Source of the DNA: Coturnix japonica
Taxonomy: Eukaryota > Chordata > Aves > Galliformes > Phasianidae
DNA: 64,000 bases
Direction: 5' to 3'
Assembly (NCBI RefSeq): GCF_001577835.2
Contig: NC_029541.1
Location: 4,645,141 to 4,709,140, forward strand
Position numbers and translations under genes: made by a program. Positions within the stretch are counted from its first letter, which is position 1, and each line of letters opens with the position of its first letter. Positions 45,400-57,469 of this stretch are shown one piece after another. A model generated the notes under the pieces. The model made no database searches. It worked only from the letters and a program-made list of their open reading frames with translations, and was not told the origin of the DNA.

Positions 45400-45960
45400 T
45401 TCACCCAGCCCCCCCCCCCCAACCCCCATCGGGCTCCAGACGAACACAACGACCAGAACCAGAACCCGGCAATGGGGCGGGGGAAATGGGACCGGGGGAG
45501 GATGGAGCGCAACGGGAAACGGGGGGGGGGGCAAAGGGGCAACGGGGCAACGGGGGAGGAATGAGGGGGGGACACAAAGGGGTTAATGGAGCGGGTGGGA
45601 GCGGCGCTGCGGGACGAGGCCCGGCCGTGGGTCGGTACCTGAGGCGCTGCCCGGCTCCGCCGTCCGGGAGCTGAGGCCGGGCCCAAAGCTACGAACCGGA
45701 CCGGGACCAGGACCCGGCCCGGCCCAAGGGCTGCGAGCTCCGGGTCGGGGACCGGGACCCGCCAGCGCCGCGTCCCACGGCCCGGCCCGGGGCCGCCGGG
45801 AGCAGCGAGTGAGTCCGCCGGCCGCCGCCTAGAGCGTCGCGCTGGGAGGACCCCGGGCAGGCGGCGGAGCGGCCAGAAGGGGGCGCCACCACCGAGAGCA
45901 GGGATGGGGGGAGGGGCTAAAGGAGGGGGAGGGGTCAGTGTAAGGGGCGGGGCGAAGAGA
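45400..45960 (-). promoter_or_regulatory. FRS3: FRS3 CpG promoter and first non-coding exon (inferred)
   Basis: CpG-dense block upstream of FRS3. A minus-strand donor CTCAG|GTACCG at 45638/45639 would end a 5' non-coding exon that joins the acceptor at 44104. No TATA box; typical CpG-island promoter. Exon limits unconfirmed. Confidence 0.5.
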
Positions 45961-47039
45961 GACGGGGGTAATGGGGGATATGGGGATAGGTGGGGAGTTA
46001 TGGGGCGGGGGGTCTATCGGAGGGGTCAGTGCGACAGAAAGGGGTCGGAGAGCCGGGAGTTATAAAGGAGCGGGGGGTGGGTGGGATTGCAGGGGGGATC
46101 GGGGCGGCACGGGGCTGTGTAGAAGGGGTCGGTGCCCCCCCACACGCAGCCGGAGCTCGGGGGGTCCCTGCGGTGCCCTCAGCGCAGTGACTGACTCCAA
46201 CACAGTGACTGACTCCAGCTGCAGGACCCCCCCCCCCCGCAGCGCTGTCCCCGTGCGGACTTTGCCCCCCGCCCCCTCCCCTGACGCTCCGCTGGCGGCT
46301 GTGGGGCCGTGGGGTCAAAGTCCGCCCCATGCCCACACAGCGCAGCTCTGGCTCTGACCGCCCCCGGAGCGAGGCTGCGCCCTGTGGGGTCCCTGGGAAC
46401 AGTCGCTGTTCAGCCCCACGTGTCTCCCTGTGGGTGGCAGCAGGGAGGGGGGGGGGCTCAGTATCCCCGACCCCTGTACCCCCCCCCACACCCCGCACAC
46501 TGCTCCATCCGCAGCACGGGGGGTTTTACAGGGAGGATAAAACACTGCGGCTGCAAAATGGAAATCTCAGAAATCAGGGACACACAACAGGGCGGGCACG
46601 AACCGGAGCGCGGCCCCGACGCGGCTCCTGCTCCGACTCCTGCCATTGCCGAAGCTCTGGGAGGAAAGTAGGACATCCCGGCCGCCTCCGGCCAGAGCCC
46701 CGCGGAGCTCCCCCACCTCAACGCCGGGGCGTAATGACACCTCCCCTCTTTTATGAAGCTCCGGTTCTTTCTGATGTAGGGACGAAAAAATACATCGCGG
46801 CGGATGATAAAAGCCGCCCAAACGCCGACCCGGGGCGAAGCGGGGCGGGGATGGTCGGAAAATAAGAGGTGGCGAGAAAACGCGATGCGATGGGAGCGCG
46901 ATCCCTGCAGGGTTAACACTGCGCCGGGCCCTGCCCGTCCCCTCCCCGCTCCCTCCATTGGCTGCCGCTGGAGGTTTAGGCTAACGAACCTCTAATTGGG
47001 ACCCCGGCTGACAGGGCTCCAGTTTCCTGGGCAGGAGGA

Positions 47040-47069
47040 TTGAAACAACAACAACAACAGGAAAAAAAG

Positions 47070-47101
<32 letters not shown>

Positions 47102-47162
47102 GAAAAAAAGAAAGAGGAAAAAAAAAGAAAAAAAAGAAAAAAAGAAAGAGAGAAAGGAGGGG
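47040..47162. repeat. Purine tract (AAAAG/AAAGA)n
   Basis: After a short (AAC)n start, about 110 bp of uninterrupted purines on the plus strand, close to a CpG promoter. Produces Lys/Glu-rich and Phe/Ser-rich artificial frames. Confidence 0.9.
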
Positions 47163-47307
47163 GGAAATCTACAAACAAAAACAAAGCCGAAGGAAGCACA
47201 GCCCCGGCTGCTGTTGGATGTTGGATGTTTTCCTTTCGTTTTGCCAAGTCCGCTCGGCTCAGAGCTCCGACCCGACGGGACGGGACGGGACGGCACCGGG
47301 CAGGTAA

Positions 47308-47363
47308 AGGGGGATGGGGGGGGGGGAGGGGAGTAGGTAAGGGGGGGGGGGGGGGGGGGGGTC
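47308..47363 (+). repeat. Long G runs
   Basis: Repeated G runs, including about 20 consecutive G at roughly 47341-47361, immediately after the putative PRICKLE4 first-exon donor. Potential G-quadruplex and likely variable or hard to sequence. Confidence 0.8.
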
Positions 47364-50015
47364 CAGCGGGGCCGGAGGAACCGGCTGGCTGCCACGTCCG
47401 GGAATTGTTGCGGGAAAAGGAAGGGTGGAAAACGGCGCGAGGGAGAGGAAGGTCGGCCGGTTCTTTGCGGGTTGGGATCGGGGTGGGAGCGCTGCTCCAG
47501 CGGCCTTTGTCTTCGTGGAAAGCGGCCCCGGACGGCGACGTCCTTCGGGAACCCCCCGCCCACTCATCGGCTGCAGGTGCGGAGCGGGGGGCGGCCCCGG
47601 GAGACGCAGCTCCGGCCGGGCGTTGTGCCGCGGGTTCCTCCTCCGCCCCGGTGCGGGGTCGGCGATGGGGCAGCGCTCACACGTCGGTCCGGCCCCTCCG
47701 CACCCTCGGGTGGCAGAGCGGGATGCCGAGACCACCCCCCCAACCTGCAGCACCGCGGGGCTCCGATGGCCCCGGAGGTGGCTGCGCTGTGACAACGAGC
47801 ATCCGGCTGCTCTGCCGGCTCGGCCCCGCCGTGCTGCAGGACGGGCTGCTCCGGCTCACCCTGCCAGGCGTCAGCTTATCTCACCCCCGGAGAGATGCAT
47901 CTTTATGGCTCTGCATCTTCATTTCCACGTACGTTCGCTGCAGCTGTGTTGACGGCAGCTGGAGCACAAACAGGTTATCCCGTGGGTGAGGTGCATACAG
48001 AGCCCCTGGGAGCTGCCGGTGTTTGGGGTGTTGGAAGGGGAATCTGGTCTTCTTGGCAGTGACCTGCTGTTGTGTTTCCTCGGGGCCGTGGAGCTGTTTG
48101 GTGCCCCGGAAAAACAGGACAGAGGTGCCTTGGAAGTGGGGCTGCCACCGTGGGGAGGCGGCTTCAGGATCCCTGTGGCTGCAGCAGGCACAGATGAGCC
48201 ACGCTGAATGTTAACGCTGTGATCTCTGCAGGGACAGACCCAGGAGCCCCACGTCCTCCCGCAACAGGATGGGGACAGGAGCTGATCCCTGAACTGAAAG
48301 GGATTAAAATTCCTGTGGATTTCAGGGAGCTGTGATCCCTTCCCCAAGGCAGGGGCCTCTTTTGGGGTCATCAGGGCGGGCGATGCCAGTATTTGCTGGG
48401 ATGGCAAAACAGAAAACCTCCAAATAAACAGGAGGGGGGAAGGGGGGGCAGCGAGGACATCAGCCCGTCCTATGGAGCAGGGCTGAACTGTGGCAGTTTG
48501 GAGAAAGCCCCGGGTTGAGGGGCTCTAAAAGCCCGAGGCCGCTCCATGCGGTGGCGCTCGGTTGCTCCTGGGGGGACCCCAGCTCCGTGCCCAGCTCTGT
48601 GCTGAGAGCATCCCGCATCCCTCCGCAGGGAAAGGATGATGTGGGACTGCCTGGAGGCAGTGGGGAGGGCAGAGGGGATGGGAGCGGAGGAGACGGACCT
48701 GTTGGAGCTGCCCGGCTTCTTAGCATGGGAGGCGCGTACGGCTGTCACAGTCTGCGGCTAATTACAGGGACCTGCCTGCAGCCCAGACGGCTGCCAGCCA
48801 TCCTAATCACATCAAACCGGGCTGGGCTGGGCTCTCCTGCACGGACCCATTGATTCACAGCCCTGTCCCCAGCCTTACCCCAGCGGGCTCCTGCTGGCAG
48901 CCCTGGGATGAGATGCCCTACGTGGGTAGGGCCCACTCTGTTGCATCCACGGGGCCCTGACAGGGTCAGACGACAGCAGATCAGCCGTGCAGTTTGGGAT
49001 CTTAGCAAACAGAGCAAAGCTTGGGACTGCCATCCATGTCCCATGGGAGAGACCAAAGGCAGCAGCAGGGCTGTTTGAATTCAGCACCCCGGGGATGCTG
49101 CAGTGCTCCATCACAGCTGCAGGGCTGAGGCTGTTCACTGATCCAATGCCACTGGTGGTCCTTCACCGAGCCAGCACCACAGAACTGGGTCAGGTGTGTT
49201 CCTCCAAGCACAATCTGTAGCCACTCATCACAGCATGCAGCCGCCCTGCCCTAACGTCAACAAGGACGGCAGACCCCAGGGAGCAAGCTGCCCTTCTGCT
49301 TTATCCCATTGACTGCCAATCTGCCGCGTTAATCATTGACCCGGGTGCACGGCTGGGAATCCTGAGCTCAGAGCCGTGCACACACACCCTGGTGCCCTGA
49401 GCTGCTGCGCTGCGGGATGCCCTGCTGGGTCAGAGCTGCGGGAGAGCCCGGAGCCTCCGAGGGGCTGTGGTTACCGACCCTCACAGCCACAGCTCTCTGC
49501 CCTTTCCCGGGGAGCCTTTTTGAAGGGGTGTCAGCCCCAGGGAAGCTCCTGGGGGTGTCAGCGCGGTGCAGAGGGGCCCCACAGGAAGAGCTGCGGGCAG
49601 CTGTACGGGGAGCCCCAGGAGCCACCGCATCGCTTTGTTTTGGAAAGCCGAGGAAGGAAGCGAGCGGCGACAAACGCTGCGTGGGGAGGGGATGGGACGG
49701 GTTCGCATCGCACAGCCCTGAGCCAGGCACGCCGGGCGAGCAGGAACAGCCGCTCGGGGCAGAACAATGGCAGCCCGGGGGGAATACATTATTTTCCATC
49801 AAACTGGGCGAGACCTTCGTCTCCTCCCACTGCTCCGCTGGGGACAGGCCACTAACCCCGGGCTCAGCCGTGCCGGGAAAGGGCTGGCGGCAGCTGGGGG
49901 ACATCTCCCGCTGCGGGTGAGAAAACATCAAAGTGCGGCTCACCCGGAGCTGCCCCAGGGTGAGAGCAAACACCCGCGGTCCAACCCCCAGCCTCCTCTC
50001 CTCTCCCCGCAGCTC

Positions 50016-52336
50016 ATGTCCCGGCCGAGTCCCGCATGGCCGCAGCGAGACGAGCCCCCCCCGTGCGGCACCGCCACCGCGCTCCCCCCGGCCTCGTCTG
50101 ACAGCGACTCCGGCTGTGCCCTGGAGGAATACCCGGAGCCCCCCGCAGAGCCCGCGCCCCCCGAGGTGAGCAGCTCCGACCCCGACGGGCGGACGCGCCT
50201 TTAGCCGAAGCGACGCCGCTTCAGCCCCTCGTTCTCCCACCCGTTTCCCAAGGTCCCCGCCTGCTTCGAGAGCCGCCCCTCGGACCCCCCCCGTCCCGCC
50301 GACCGGAACCTGCTTCGTGTCCGAGCGCTCCTGCAGCAGCTGCCGCCTCAGGACTGCGATGTAAGAAACGCACGAGTTTGTTCGGTGCCGCCCTCCCCGC
50401 GCTGCGGGTCCTTCACCTCCCGTTCCCCGCACAGGAGCGGTATTGCCCCGACCTGGAGGAGGAGGAGAGGAAGCAGCTCCGGGCCTTCAGCGCCGGCCGC
50501 CGACGGGACGCGCTGGGCCAGGGGGTGGCGGTGCCGGTGCCGGGCGCCCGACACGGCTGTCCGTGCAGGAAGGTGAGGCCCGTCCATCCCCACGGACCGC
50601 GCGGGGCCGCCCTGAAACGCGGCCTGACCCCGACCCCGTGCGTTGCAGTGCGGCAGGAGGCTGAGCAAAGGGGATCCCGGCATCGCGGCGTCACGGCTGG
50701 GAGAGCAGCTCTGGCACCCGCCCTGCTTCTGCTGCCACGTCTGCCACCAGCCCCTGGTGGACCTCATCTACTTCCAGCAGGATGGGAGGATCTACTGCGG
50801 CCGGCACCACGCCGAGCTGTTCCGGCCACGCTGCGCCTCCTGCGACCAGGTGGGAACGGCCGAGGAGATGCTCCGGGCTCCGTCGTGCCGCCTTTATGTT
50901 CCTGTCCTCCGCTGGCAGCTGCAAACACGGCAGGACGGGCCGCTGGATCTCCCTCCCTGCACCCCGGAGATTCCCACGCCCACCCCAAAGCACAAGAAGC
51001 GTGTTGCGGGCGGTGCGTTCTGCGGGTGGTGCTTAGGGACGGTTTGTTCCCTTTCAGCTCATCTTCTTGGAGCAGTGCATCGAGGCCGAGGGTCGGCGCT
51101 GGCACCCGGAGCATTTCTGCTGCCTGGAGTGCGACGCGCCGCTGTGCGGGCAGCGCTACGTGATGCGGAGCGGCCGGCCCTGCTGCCGCAGCTGCTTCGA
51201 CGGCCTCTTTGCCGAGCCGTGCCAGGCCTGCGGGGAGCCCATCGGTACGGCCGTGCTGCTGGGGGGGGGGGGTGGGCGGCTGTGGGAGACCCCCCTGTCA
51301 CCTGCGATCCCCTCATAGGTGTTGACAGCGAAGAGGCCACACACCAGGGTCTGCACTGGCACGCCTGCGCCTCCTGCTTCTGCTGCAGCCTCTGCCAAAA
51401 GCCGCTGCGTGGGCAGCCCCTCACCGCCCGCTGCGGGCTGCTCTTCTGCTCCGAGAGCTGCAGTCTGGGCTGGGATGTGTCTTCTGCTGCCTCCACCAGC
51501 TCCGATTCCTCTGACTCAGCCTTTGTCTCGGCACCGTCCCCTGACTCGACGCCTGTCTCCAGAGCCAGCTGTGCCGCCAGGGCTGGGGGCGCCGCAGCAG
51601 CTGGGGGCTGCAGACAGCGGGTGGAAGGGGCCGGTAGGGACCTGAGTGCTGCACTTGCAGGGGATTGGGAGGGAAATGGAAGCAAACCCGGGCTCTGGGT
51701 GCTGCACTGGGAGTACAGCATACAGGTGCAGCCCGGCTCAGGGCTGTAGCAGCAGCTGTGGGCTCCCAGCCCAAATTCCACAGCTGAGGTTTGGTTGGTA
51801 CAGCCCCTGCTGCACAAGCAGCTGCAGCGAGGCAGGCTCAGCCTTTTTCTCCCTCACCCTTCCTTGCTTTCCCTCTTCCAGAGATGCTACCGGATCAGGC
51901 CTCCACGCACCCTGCATTCAGGAGCCCTGAGGACCATGAAGCAGCTGTAGAGAGGAGCAAGGATGCTGTGTGCACAGGGATGCTGAGATCATCACCCAGC
52001 TACCCCTCCAACCTCCAGCCCGGCACAGGGGGTCCTGAACCCCGAACAGTGGCAGGGGATGGAGACCCACACTACCGAGTGGGTCTGTCCCCTGCCCGAC
52101 CCAGCCCACATCTGGAGGACGTTGACCCACAGGATATCATGGAAGAGGATGACTCTTGGTGTCCCACCTGCTCTTCATCCTCAGACTCTGACTCAGAAGA
52201 GGAGGGTTTCTTCTTCGGGAAACCCATCCCCAAACCTGGGATGAACTCTGTGGGCAGGGAGCCCCAGCACCTGGAGCGGGCGGGATCCAGGATGGCAAAG
52301 CTGCGGGGCAGCAGCAAGCACTGCAGCGTGTCCTAG
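50016..52336 (+). CDS. PRICKLE4: PRICKLE4-like PET/LIM protein
   Basis: Prickle family, cytoplasmic/nuclear LIM protein related to planar cell polarity factors. Seven coding exons: 50016-50165, 50253-50360, 50435-50572, 50649-50849, 51058-51244, 51319-51633, 51882-52336; phases join to 517 residues, longer than human PRICKLE4 (about 384) because of the serine/acidic tail. Order: acidic N terminus; PET domain (LLRVRALLQQLPPQDCD / ERYCPDLEEEERKQLRAF); LIM1 (CRKCGRR ... WHPPCFCCHVC ... YCGRHHAELF); LIM2 (CIEAEGRRWHPEHFCCLEC); LIM3 (HWHACASCFCCSLCQK); then Ser/Asp-rich tail with SSDSSDSAF as in other Prickles. The last four residues, CSVS, form a CaaX-like prenylation box, which other Prickles also carry. 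Poly(A) signal AATAAA at 52962-52967. Lies head-to-head with FRS3 and upstream of TOMM6 as in mammals; 5' UTR exons not resolved. Confidence 0.92.
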
Positions 52337-52985
52337 CACAGCGACACTCAGCAAGCAGGGGAGCCCAGAGGAAGCAGGGCAAGGTGGCAGTTTGCATGGT
52401 ATTTAAGCAGAGGGGCAGCAGCTGGGTCCCAAAAGCACAGGGGAGGGGAGAGCACCTTGTATGGCACTGCCATCCTGCCAGCACTTACAGTGGTCTCAAT
52501 GCATTCCAAACACCTTTTAGACACAGCCCAAGGCTGAGGTGGTAGGGGGGGAAGCTGCTGGGATCTTTCACCAGCAGCTGCTGGCAAAGCACAGCCTGCA
52601 ATTCCTGCTGGCCTCTCCTTCAATTAGGAAAAGGTAAAGCGAGCAGGGAGCAGAGAACCAGCAGCCCACACTGGTCTCTGACTGCTCAGACAAACCCAGA
52701 TCCTCAGAGAACTGCTGTGCTCTGGGGAGGGCAGCCAAGGACTTAGGACAAGGGCAGACACCTGCTGCAGGGACTCCTGCCCAGACTGAACAGGAGGGAT
52801 CTGGCCATCAGGGTCAGATCCAGATGCCAGGTGACAATCTCTCACCTGTAGGGACATCTTGAAGGACACGAGCTGATGCTGCCCTGCGTGGGGCTGTGTG
52901 CCCTGCCACTGCAGGGAGGAGACCAGTGGGGCAGCTCTGCCATCATGATGGAAGAAGCTCCAATAAAGCTCAGCTGAGACCTGAC
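52337..52985 (+). other. PRICKLE4: PRICKLE4 3' UTR with poly(A) signal
   Basis: AATAAA at 52962-52967, about 625 bp after the stop codon. The 3' end faces the convergent 3' end of the periphilin-like gene, whose minus-strand AATAAA is at about 53201-53206, leaving roughly 200 bp between the two transcripts. Confidence 0.6.
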
Positions 52986-53522
52986 TACAGGAGTGACAAC
53001 CAAGCCTGGCCTGTTTCTCTCCAGCCTGGGGTTGCAGCCGTGTTAACTGTGCTGCTGGAGAACTGTGCTCAATGGGAGCTGAGGGCCCCCAGGAAAGGAC
53101 CAGACTGGGGTGTCACTGTGGGACCCCTCCCTATGCACGCTGGCCCCAGCAGAACAGGAATGGAGCAACAGCAGTGCAAAGGCTGCAAAAATAATTCATT
53201 TTTATTTATGAAAAAGAACAAACCATGAATTTTGAAGAGACTGTTATGAAAATGAGTAGTAGAATAAAGGCCCCTCCTCACAGTTTCCCTCCCTCCCTCC
53301 TCCCCCCAATAAAACCACCTCCCTCCGTCACTATAAATACAGGCCTACATATGGCTCATCCATTGCCCACAGTCCCCAGTTACTGCCTACAACCATCAGA
53401 ACCAACCACCCTCCCCACAGTATGAAGGCCTTCCAACGCCCCGTCTCCAAGAGAAACCATGTTGGCACATCCCTCCAGCCCCACAGTGCAGGCTCTGCCA
53501 GCACAGCCCCACAGCTCCCCAC

Positions 53523-56500
53523 TCAGCAGCTGGGGTGCAACTCATCGTACTCCTGGATGAAGTCCTCCATCTCCTTGATGAAGCGGTTGCGGAGCTCACA
53601 CAGGTTGTCTCTCAGTGCCTTCATCAGCACCCCCTCCATAGAGGGCTCCTTCTGCAGCAGCATGATGGACACCATGGCAAAATTCAGGCAGAAGTCGTGG
53701 TATCCCTGCAGGGAGCAGCCTGGGTTCAGCACGGGGCACTGCAGAACCTCACTGCCAAAAGGGACTTATTTCCCCTTTAGAGTGTCCCAGAGGTGGCAGC
53801 CCCTTCCCACAGCACCTGTGCTGAACTGTCCCAGGGCTCGCCCATCACCCAGCACTGCTTTATTCCCCCTGTGGGTTCTGAAGCTCCTGACAGTTCCCAC
53901 ACACCCCTGACTGTGCCAGGACTCACCTGCTCGATGCTCTCCTTCTTGGTGAGGATGGCAGCAGAGCGCGGGTCTGTGCTGGTGGGGGAATGTGTGGAGT
54001 GCAGGGGGTGGGGTAAGCTCTGGAAGCCTGCAGCCTGCGCAGTGGAAACAATGAGGTGAGTCTGGATGCTTTGATGGGGAGAAGGTGTGGGCAAGGGAAC
54101 AGGCACGGGGCTGGCACCACATTGGAGCTGCCAGCTGGGGACCAGTCACTCTGTGGAGGAACCTGCTGGGACCCCGCCACCCTTCCCTCACACGCAGGAG
54201 GCTGCTCCTTGCTTCCCACTTCCACTGCAGCCCCAGCAGCCTTGCGTCAAGACCCAGAGGCCCCACTGGATGGTTTCTCTCCCCCATCAGGCCATGATCA
54301 CAGTTCCCATACACCTGCACAGTACACAGGGCAGGGCTGCGCACGTACCAGCTCTGTCCAACCCCAAGGATGCTGCCCGGTCCCGGCTGGTGCTGCTGCC
54401 TCAGTGCAGACACTGGAGCTGGCCGTGCTGGGCTGTGTGCTGGGCTCTGCAGTAGCCTCCAGTGGAATCTGTGAGTTTTCAGATTGGTGAAGGCCACAAA
54501 GAAGCAGTGGGAAGGCACTCGAGGGATGAAGGCAGAGGCAGTGGGAGCCAGCACTGCAAGCTAACACTGCGGCCTTCAGGAAGGGAAACCTCAGGCACTC
54601 TTCTCCCAGGAGGAAACAAGTGCAGCCACAGGCTAAAACCCACCCCATCCCGGGCAGCTGCTGCCTCTGCTTCACCAGCAGCACCTGGCAGTTACTGCCA
54701 TGTTTGAGAGAGCAGGCAGAGCTCCGCATGTACCTCTAAAACTGGGCCAGCAAGGACAGCCTCAGCAGGCTGCAGAGATAACAGACTGCACAGATACAGC
54801 TCAGCACTTCCACTAGCCCCAGGGACACTTTGGCTGCATGGCTTTATCTATCTGTGCATATCACTGCAGATGTATTTCAGAGTCCACAGAAAGTCATTTT
54901 GATACATCCCAGGCAAAGGGAAAAATGAGGTTCACAGAAGGGACTGCAAAATCCCACCTCCCTCATGGCACAACATTTAGGCAGAAAGGGGAGACATGAA
55001 TGAGCACATACCAGCTCCAAGCCTTCATCCTCCTTGGTGCTGGTCATCTCTGGTGAGACTGGCTCCAGTTCCGATGCAGAGGGCTGCTGGTTGCTTGCAA
55101 CTTCCTCTCCAACTTCTGGCTCAACCTGCAGGCATGCAATAGCATGAGGCAGGGTTGTTCATCTGTCCCAGAGAAAAGAGCTGGGACACAGGACAGACAG
55201 AGAAGGTGAAAAGTGAGAGAAAGAAGTGAGGGGTTACACAGGTTGAAGTGATCCCCTGGGCCAGGCAGCTCCTGGGGTGAAAATATCTCCATATGCACTC
55301 AGGAAAGAGGTGCCTACATACTGGCTTTGATTCTGCTGCTGGCTCCTGCTCCACTTCCTGGGGGTCAGTGCCTGGGCTTGTCTCTGGGCTCTTCTCTGGG
55401 CTTTTCTCTGCATGCCCAGGCTGTTCCAGCACCTGGCTGTTTGCCGCCAGCAGGCCCTGGGGGACATCCTGCTGGTCAAGGCCATAGCAGCAGCAAGGGA
55501 TCCATGTGGCCATGCAATTGGAGTCACCACTGTGTACCTGGGGTAAAAACTTACCTCATCCACCTGCTTCTCGCTTTGCAGACTCTTTTTGCAGGCAGTA
55601 GGTGACTGGGGAGCACCAAGGTGCTCTTTAACACCTGGCTGGCTGGCTGGGGAGCTCGACTGAGAGGGTTTGGAGGATGGATGGTGTCCTGCAGAAACAC
55701 AACAGGACTTAATACACAAAGTGCTAAACCCCCCCATGCAGATGCTGCTGGCTGCACCCACCACAGAACAGAGGGGTCCCGGGCAGCAGCCAACACTGAA
55801 GCAGCACAAACCTTGAGAGCTCTGGGGTGAGAACTGGCTGTGCGGATGCTGTCTCTGCTGGATGGGCCGAAGGAGCCGGCAGCGTTTCTGGCGTGGGCCA
55901 CGATGGTGCTGGGGTGAGAAGTTGTCCTGGAAGACTTCTTGCTCCCTATAAGAGCCAAGGGAAATTCAGGCTGGCAAGGATCCCTGGTGCAACCTTCCAC
56001 CTAGAGCAGGGCCAGTTTCAATGCTGCAGTGCCCTGCAGCAGTATTTAGTCCACTGCATCCACCTGCTGCCCACAGCCAATTGCTGTGCACCAGAGCTGA
56101 GCCTAGATATGTTTGCTCATGTAGCACAGCTCCCCCACCACCTGAGATCCCAGAGGGGACCACCACTCCTCAGCCAACCCACAGGAGCTATGCTCAGCCC
56201 AGACCTGCAGCAGGATATAAAGCTGACCCCTTTCCAGCCCATTGCCCCATGCTTGGTGCAGGCACCCACCATAGGAATTCAGCAGGATGGTGCTCCTGGC
56301 CGGGGAACTCAGGCTGGGCAAAGAAGTCCCAGTGACGCAGCTGTGGTATCTGAGGAGAGAAATGGTTTACATACTAAGCAAGTAAAGAGACACACCAGCT
56401 GGCATCAGGGCAGAGGAGCACTACCTCTGCTGCCAGCACAGCGCAGGGAAACGCAACGTGGTTTGCCATCCTCATCACGGAGCAGTAAACCACCCTTTTG

Positions 56501-57401
56501 CCCTCTGCCCATCCATGGTGCCATGGCCACCACCATCCCGCCCCTGACCAGCTCTCCTCACCGGCTGCAAGTCCTTGACAAACATTTCCTCATGGCCGTG
56601 GTGATCCTCTCTTTCCATCCATGGAGGCGGCGGCTCTTCACAGTCCTGGGGGTCCCATCCCCAGTTCTCTTCATTCCAGTGGATGTCAGCAGGGCCAGGG
56701 AAAGGCCTGGGCTGCCTGGGACCAGGCTGACAAAGCAAATCACCACAGGTGAGGACAGCAGCACACCTGGAGCAGCCACGCATCCGGCAGCCTTCCATGG
56801 GGATTCTGGTTGTGCTCCAGGTTCCCCTGCCCACTGAGTTCTTTACAACTCTCCTCTTCCCAGGGGAGTCCCATCCTTTAGCCAACCCAAACTTGGACAA
56901 CCCCAGCAGCTCTGCCCACCACGTGCTGCCCAGCTGCTCGCCCCAAACTCTTACCAGATGCATCCTTCCCCTGGCTCTCCAGTGCTGGTGCTCCCATGGA
57001 GGATCATGCCAGGCATCCCAGGGGCCATGAGCATGTGGAGGTGGAGGCCCAGCGTGACGCGGATAGGGCTGCAGAGAGGACACAGAGAGAGGAAAGCAGG
57101 ATGAGCCTCCCCGCTGCTGCAACTTCCCTCTCCACCACCAGGATGTCATGCACGGATGGGTAGCTCAAAATCCTCCCATCTGAAGTTGCAGACAATTCCC
57201 GGCCTTTCCAGCTCTCTCCTGTACCACAGAGATGCACCTCCAGATACTCCACATCCCAAGGGATAGAGCAGTGGGTACCCACCCTCACTGCCCTACAGAG
57301 AAGTCCCACAAAGCTCCTGTGCTCCCATCCACAACCACAGCCCCACCTACCTCCCAGGGAAAGGCCCGGGGCCCCCTCCTGCAGAACCGCTTTGAGGACA
57401 T
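53523..57401 (-). CDS. Periphilin-like protein (PPHLN1 family)
   Basis: Probable paralogue of periphilin-1, the HUSH subunit that works with TASOR and MPP8 in silencing. Exons: 57351-57467 (ATG at 57401), 56955-57068, 56562-56726, 56270-56349, 55812-55945, 55555-55688, 55322-55537, 55012-55125, 53927-54034, 53523-53705; phases agree at every junction, giving 432 residues. The C-terminal 60 residues match the helical Lge1-like domain: SIEQGYHDFCLNFAMVSIML and ALRDNLCELRNRFIKEMEDF, about 27 of 58 positions identical to human PPHLN1 as I remember it. The start MSSKRFCRRGPRAFPWE is Arg-rich, followed by Pro/His/Trp-rich disordered exons; the middle has KSPEKSPETSPG and acidic stretches. Poly(A) signal near 53201-53206. 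Upstream duplicated exons reach 63.6 kb. In human, as I recall, no such gene lies between PRICKLE4 and TOMM6. Family call strong at the C terminus, weak elsewhere; function inferred. Confidence 0.8.
56527..57110. repeat. Duplicated block, copy 1 (pairs with 62047-62630)
   Basis: About 583 bp almost identical to 62047-62630 at a constant offset of 5,520 bp; I count six differences. Contains two exons of the periphilin-like gene (56955-57068 and 56562-56726) and the intron between them. Three differences fall in exons and all change an amino acid (Arg/His, Gly/Glu, Pro/Leu); one changes the acceptor tract TTTGTCAG/TTTGGCAG. Confidence 0.95.
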
Positions 57402-57469
57402 CTTGCTAAAGTGTTGCCCTAGCCTTGATCCCTGCACAGAGGAGGTCTTCAGTGAGTCCTCATTAGGCT

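Larger units (their letters stand above)
45960..50012. promoter_or_regulatory. CpG-rich interval between FRS3 and PRICKLE4
   Basis: No recognised coding exon. CpG-rich to about 47.95 kb, with a purine tract (47040-47160) and long G runs (47310-47362). A plausible donor CGGGCAG|GTAAAG at about 47303 may end a PRICKLE4 5' non-coding exon. The part from 48.0 to 50.0 kb looks like ordinary intron/intergenic DNA. Head-to-head FRS3 and PRICKLE4 promoters are inferred. Confidence 0.4.

Noticed and set aside
47040-47336. Lys/Glu-rich open frame on the plus strand
   Set aside because: Translation of a purine tract followed by G runs; not a gene.
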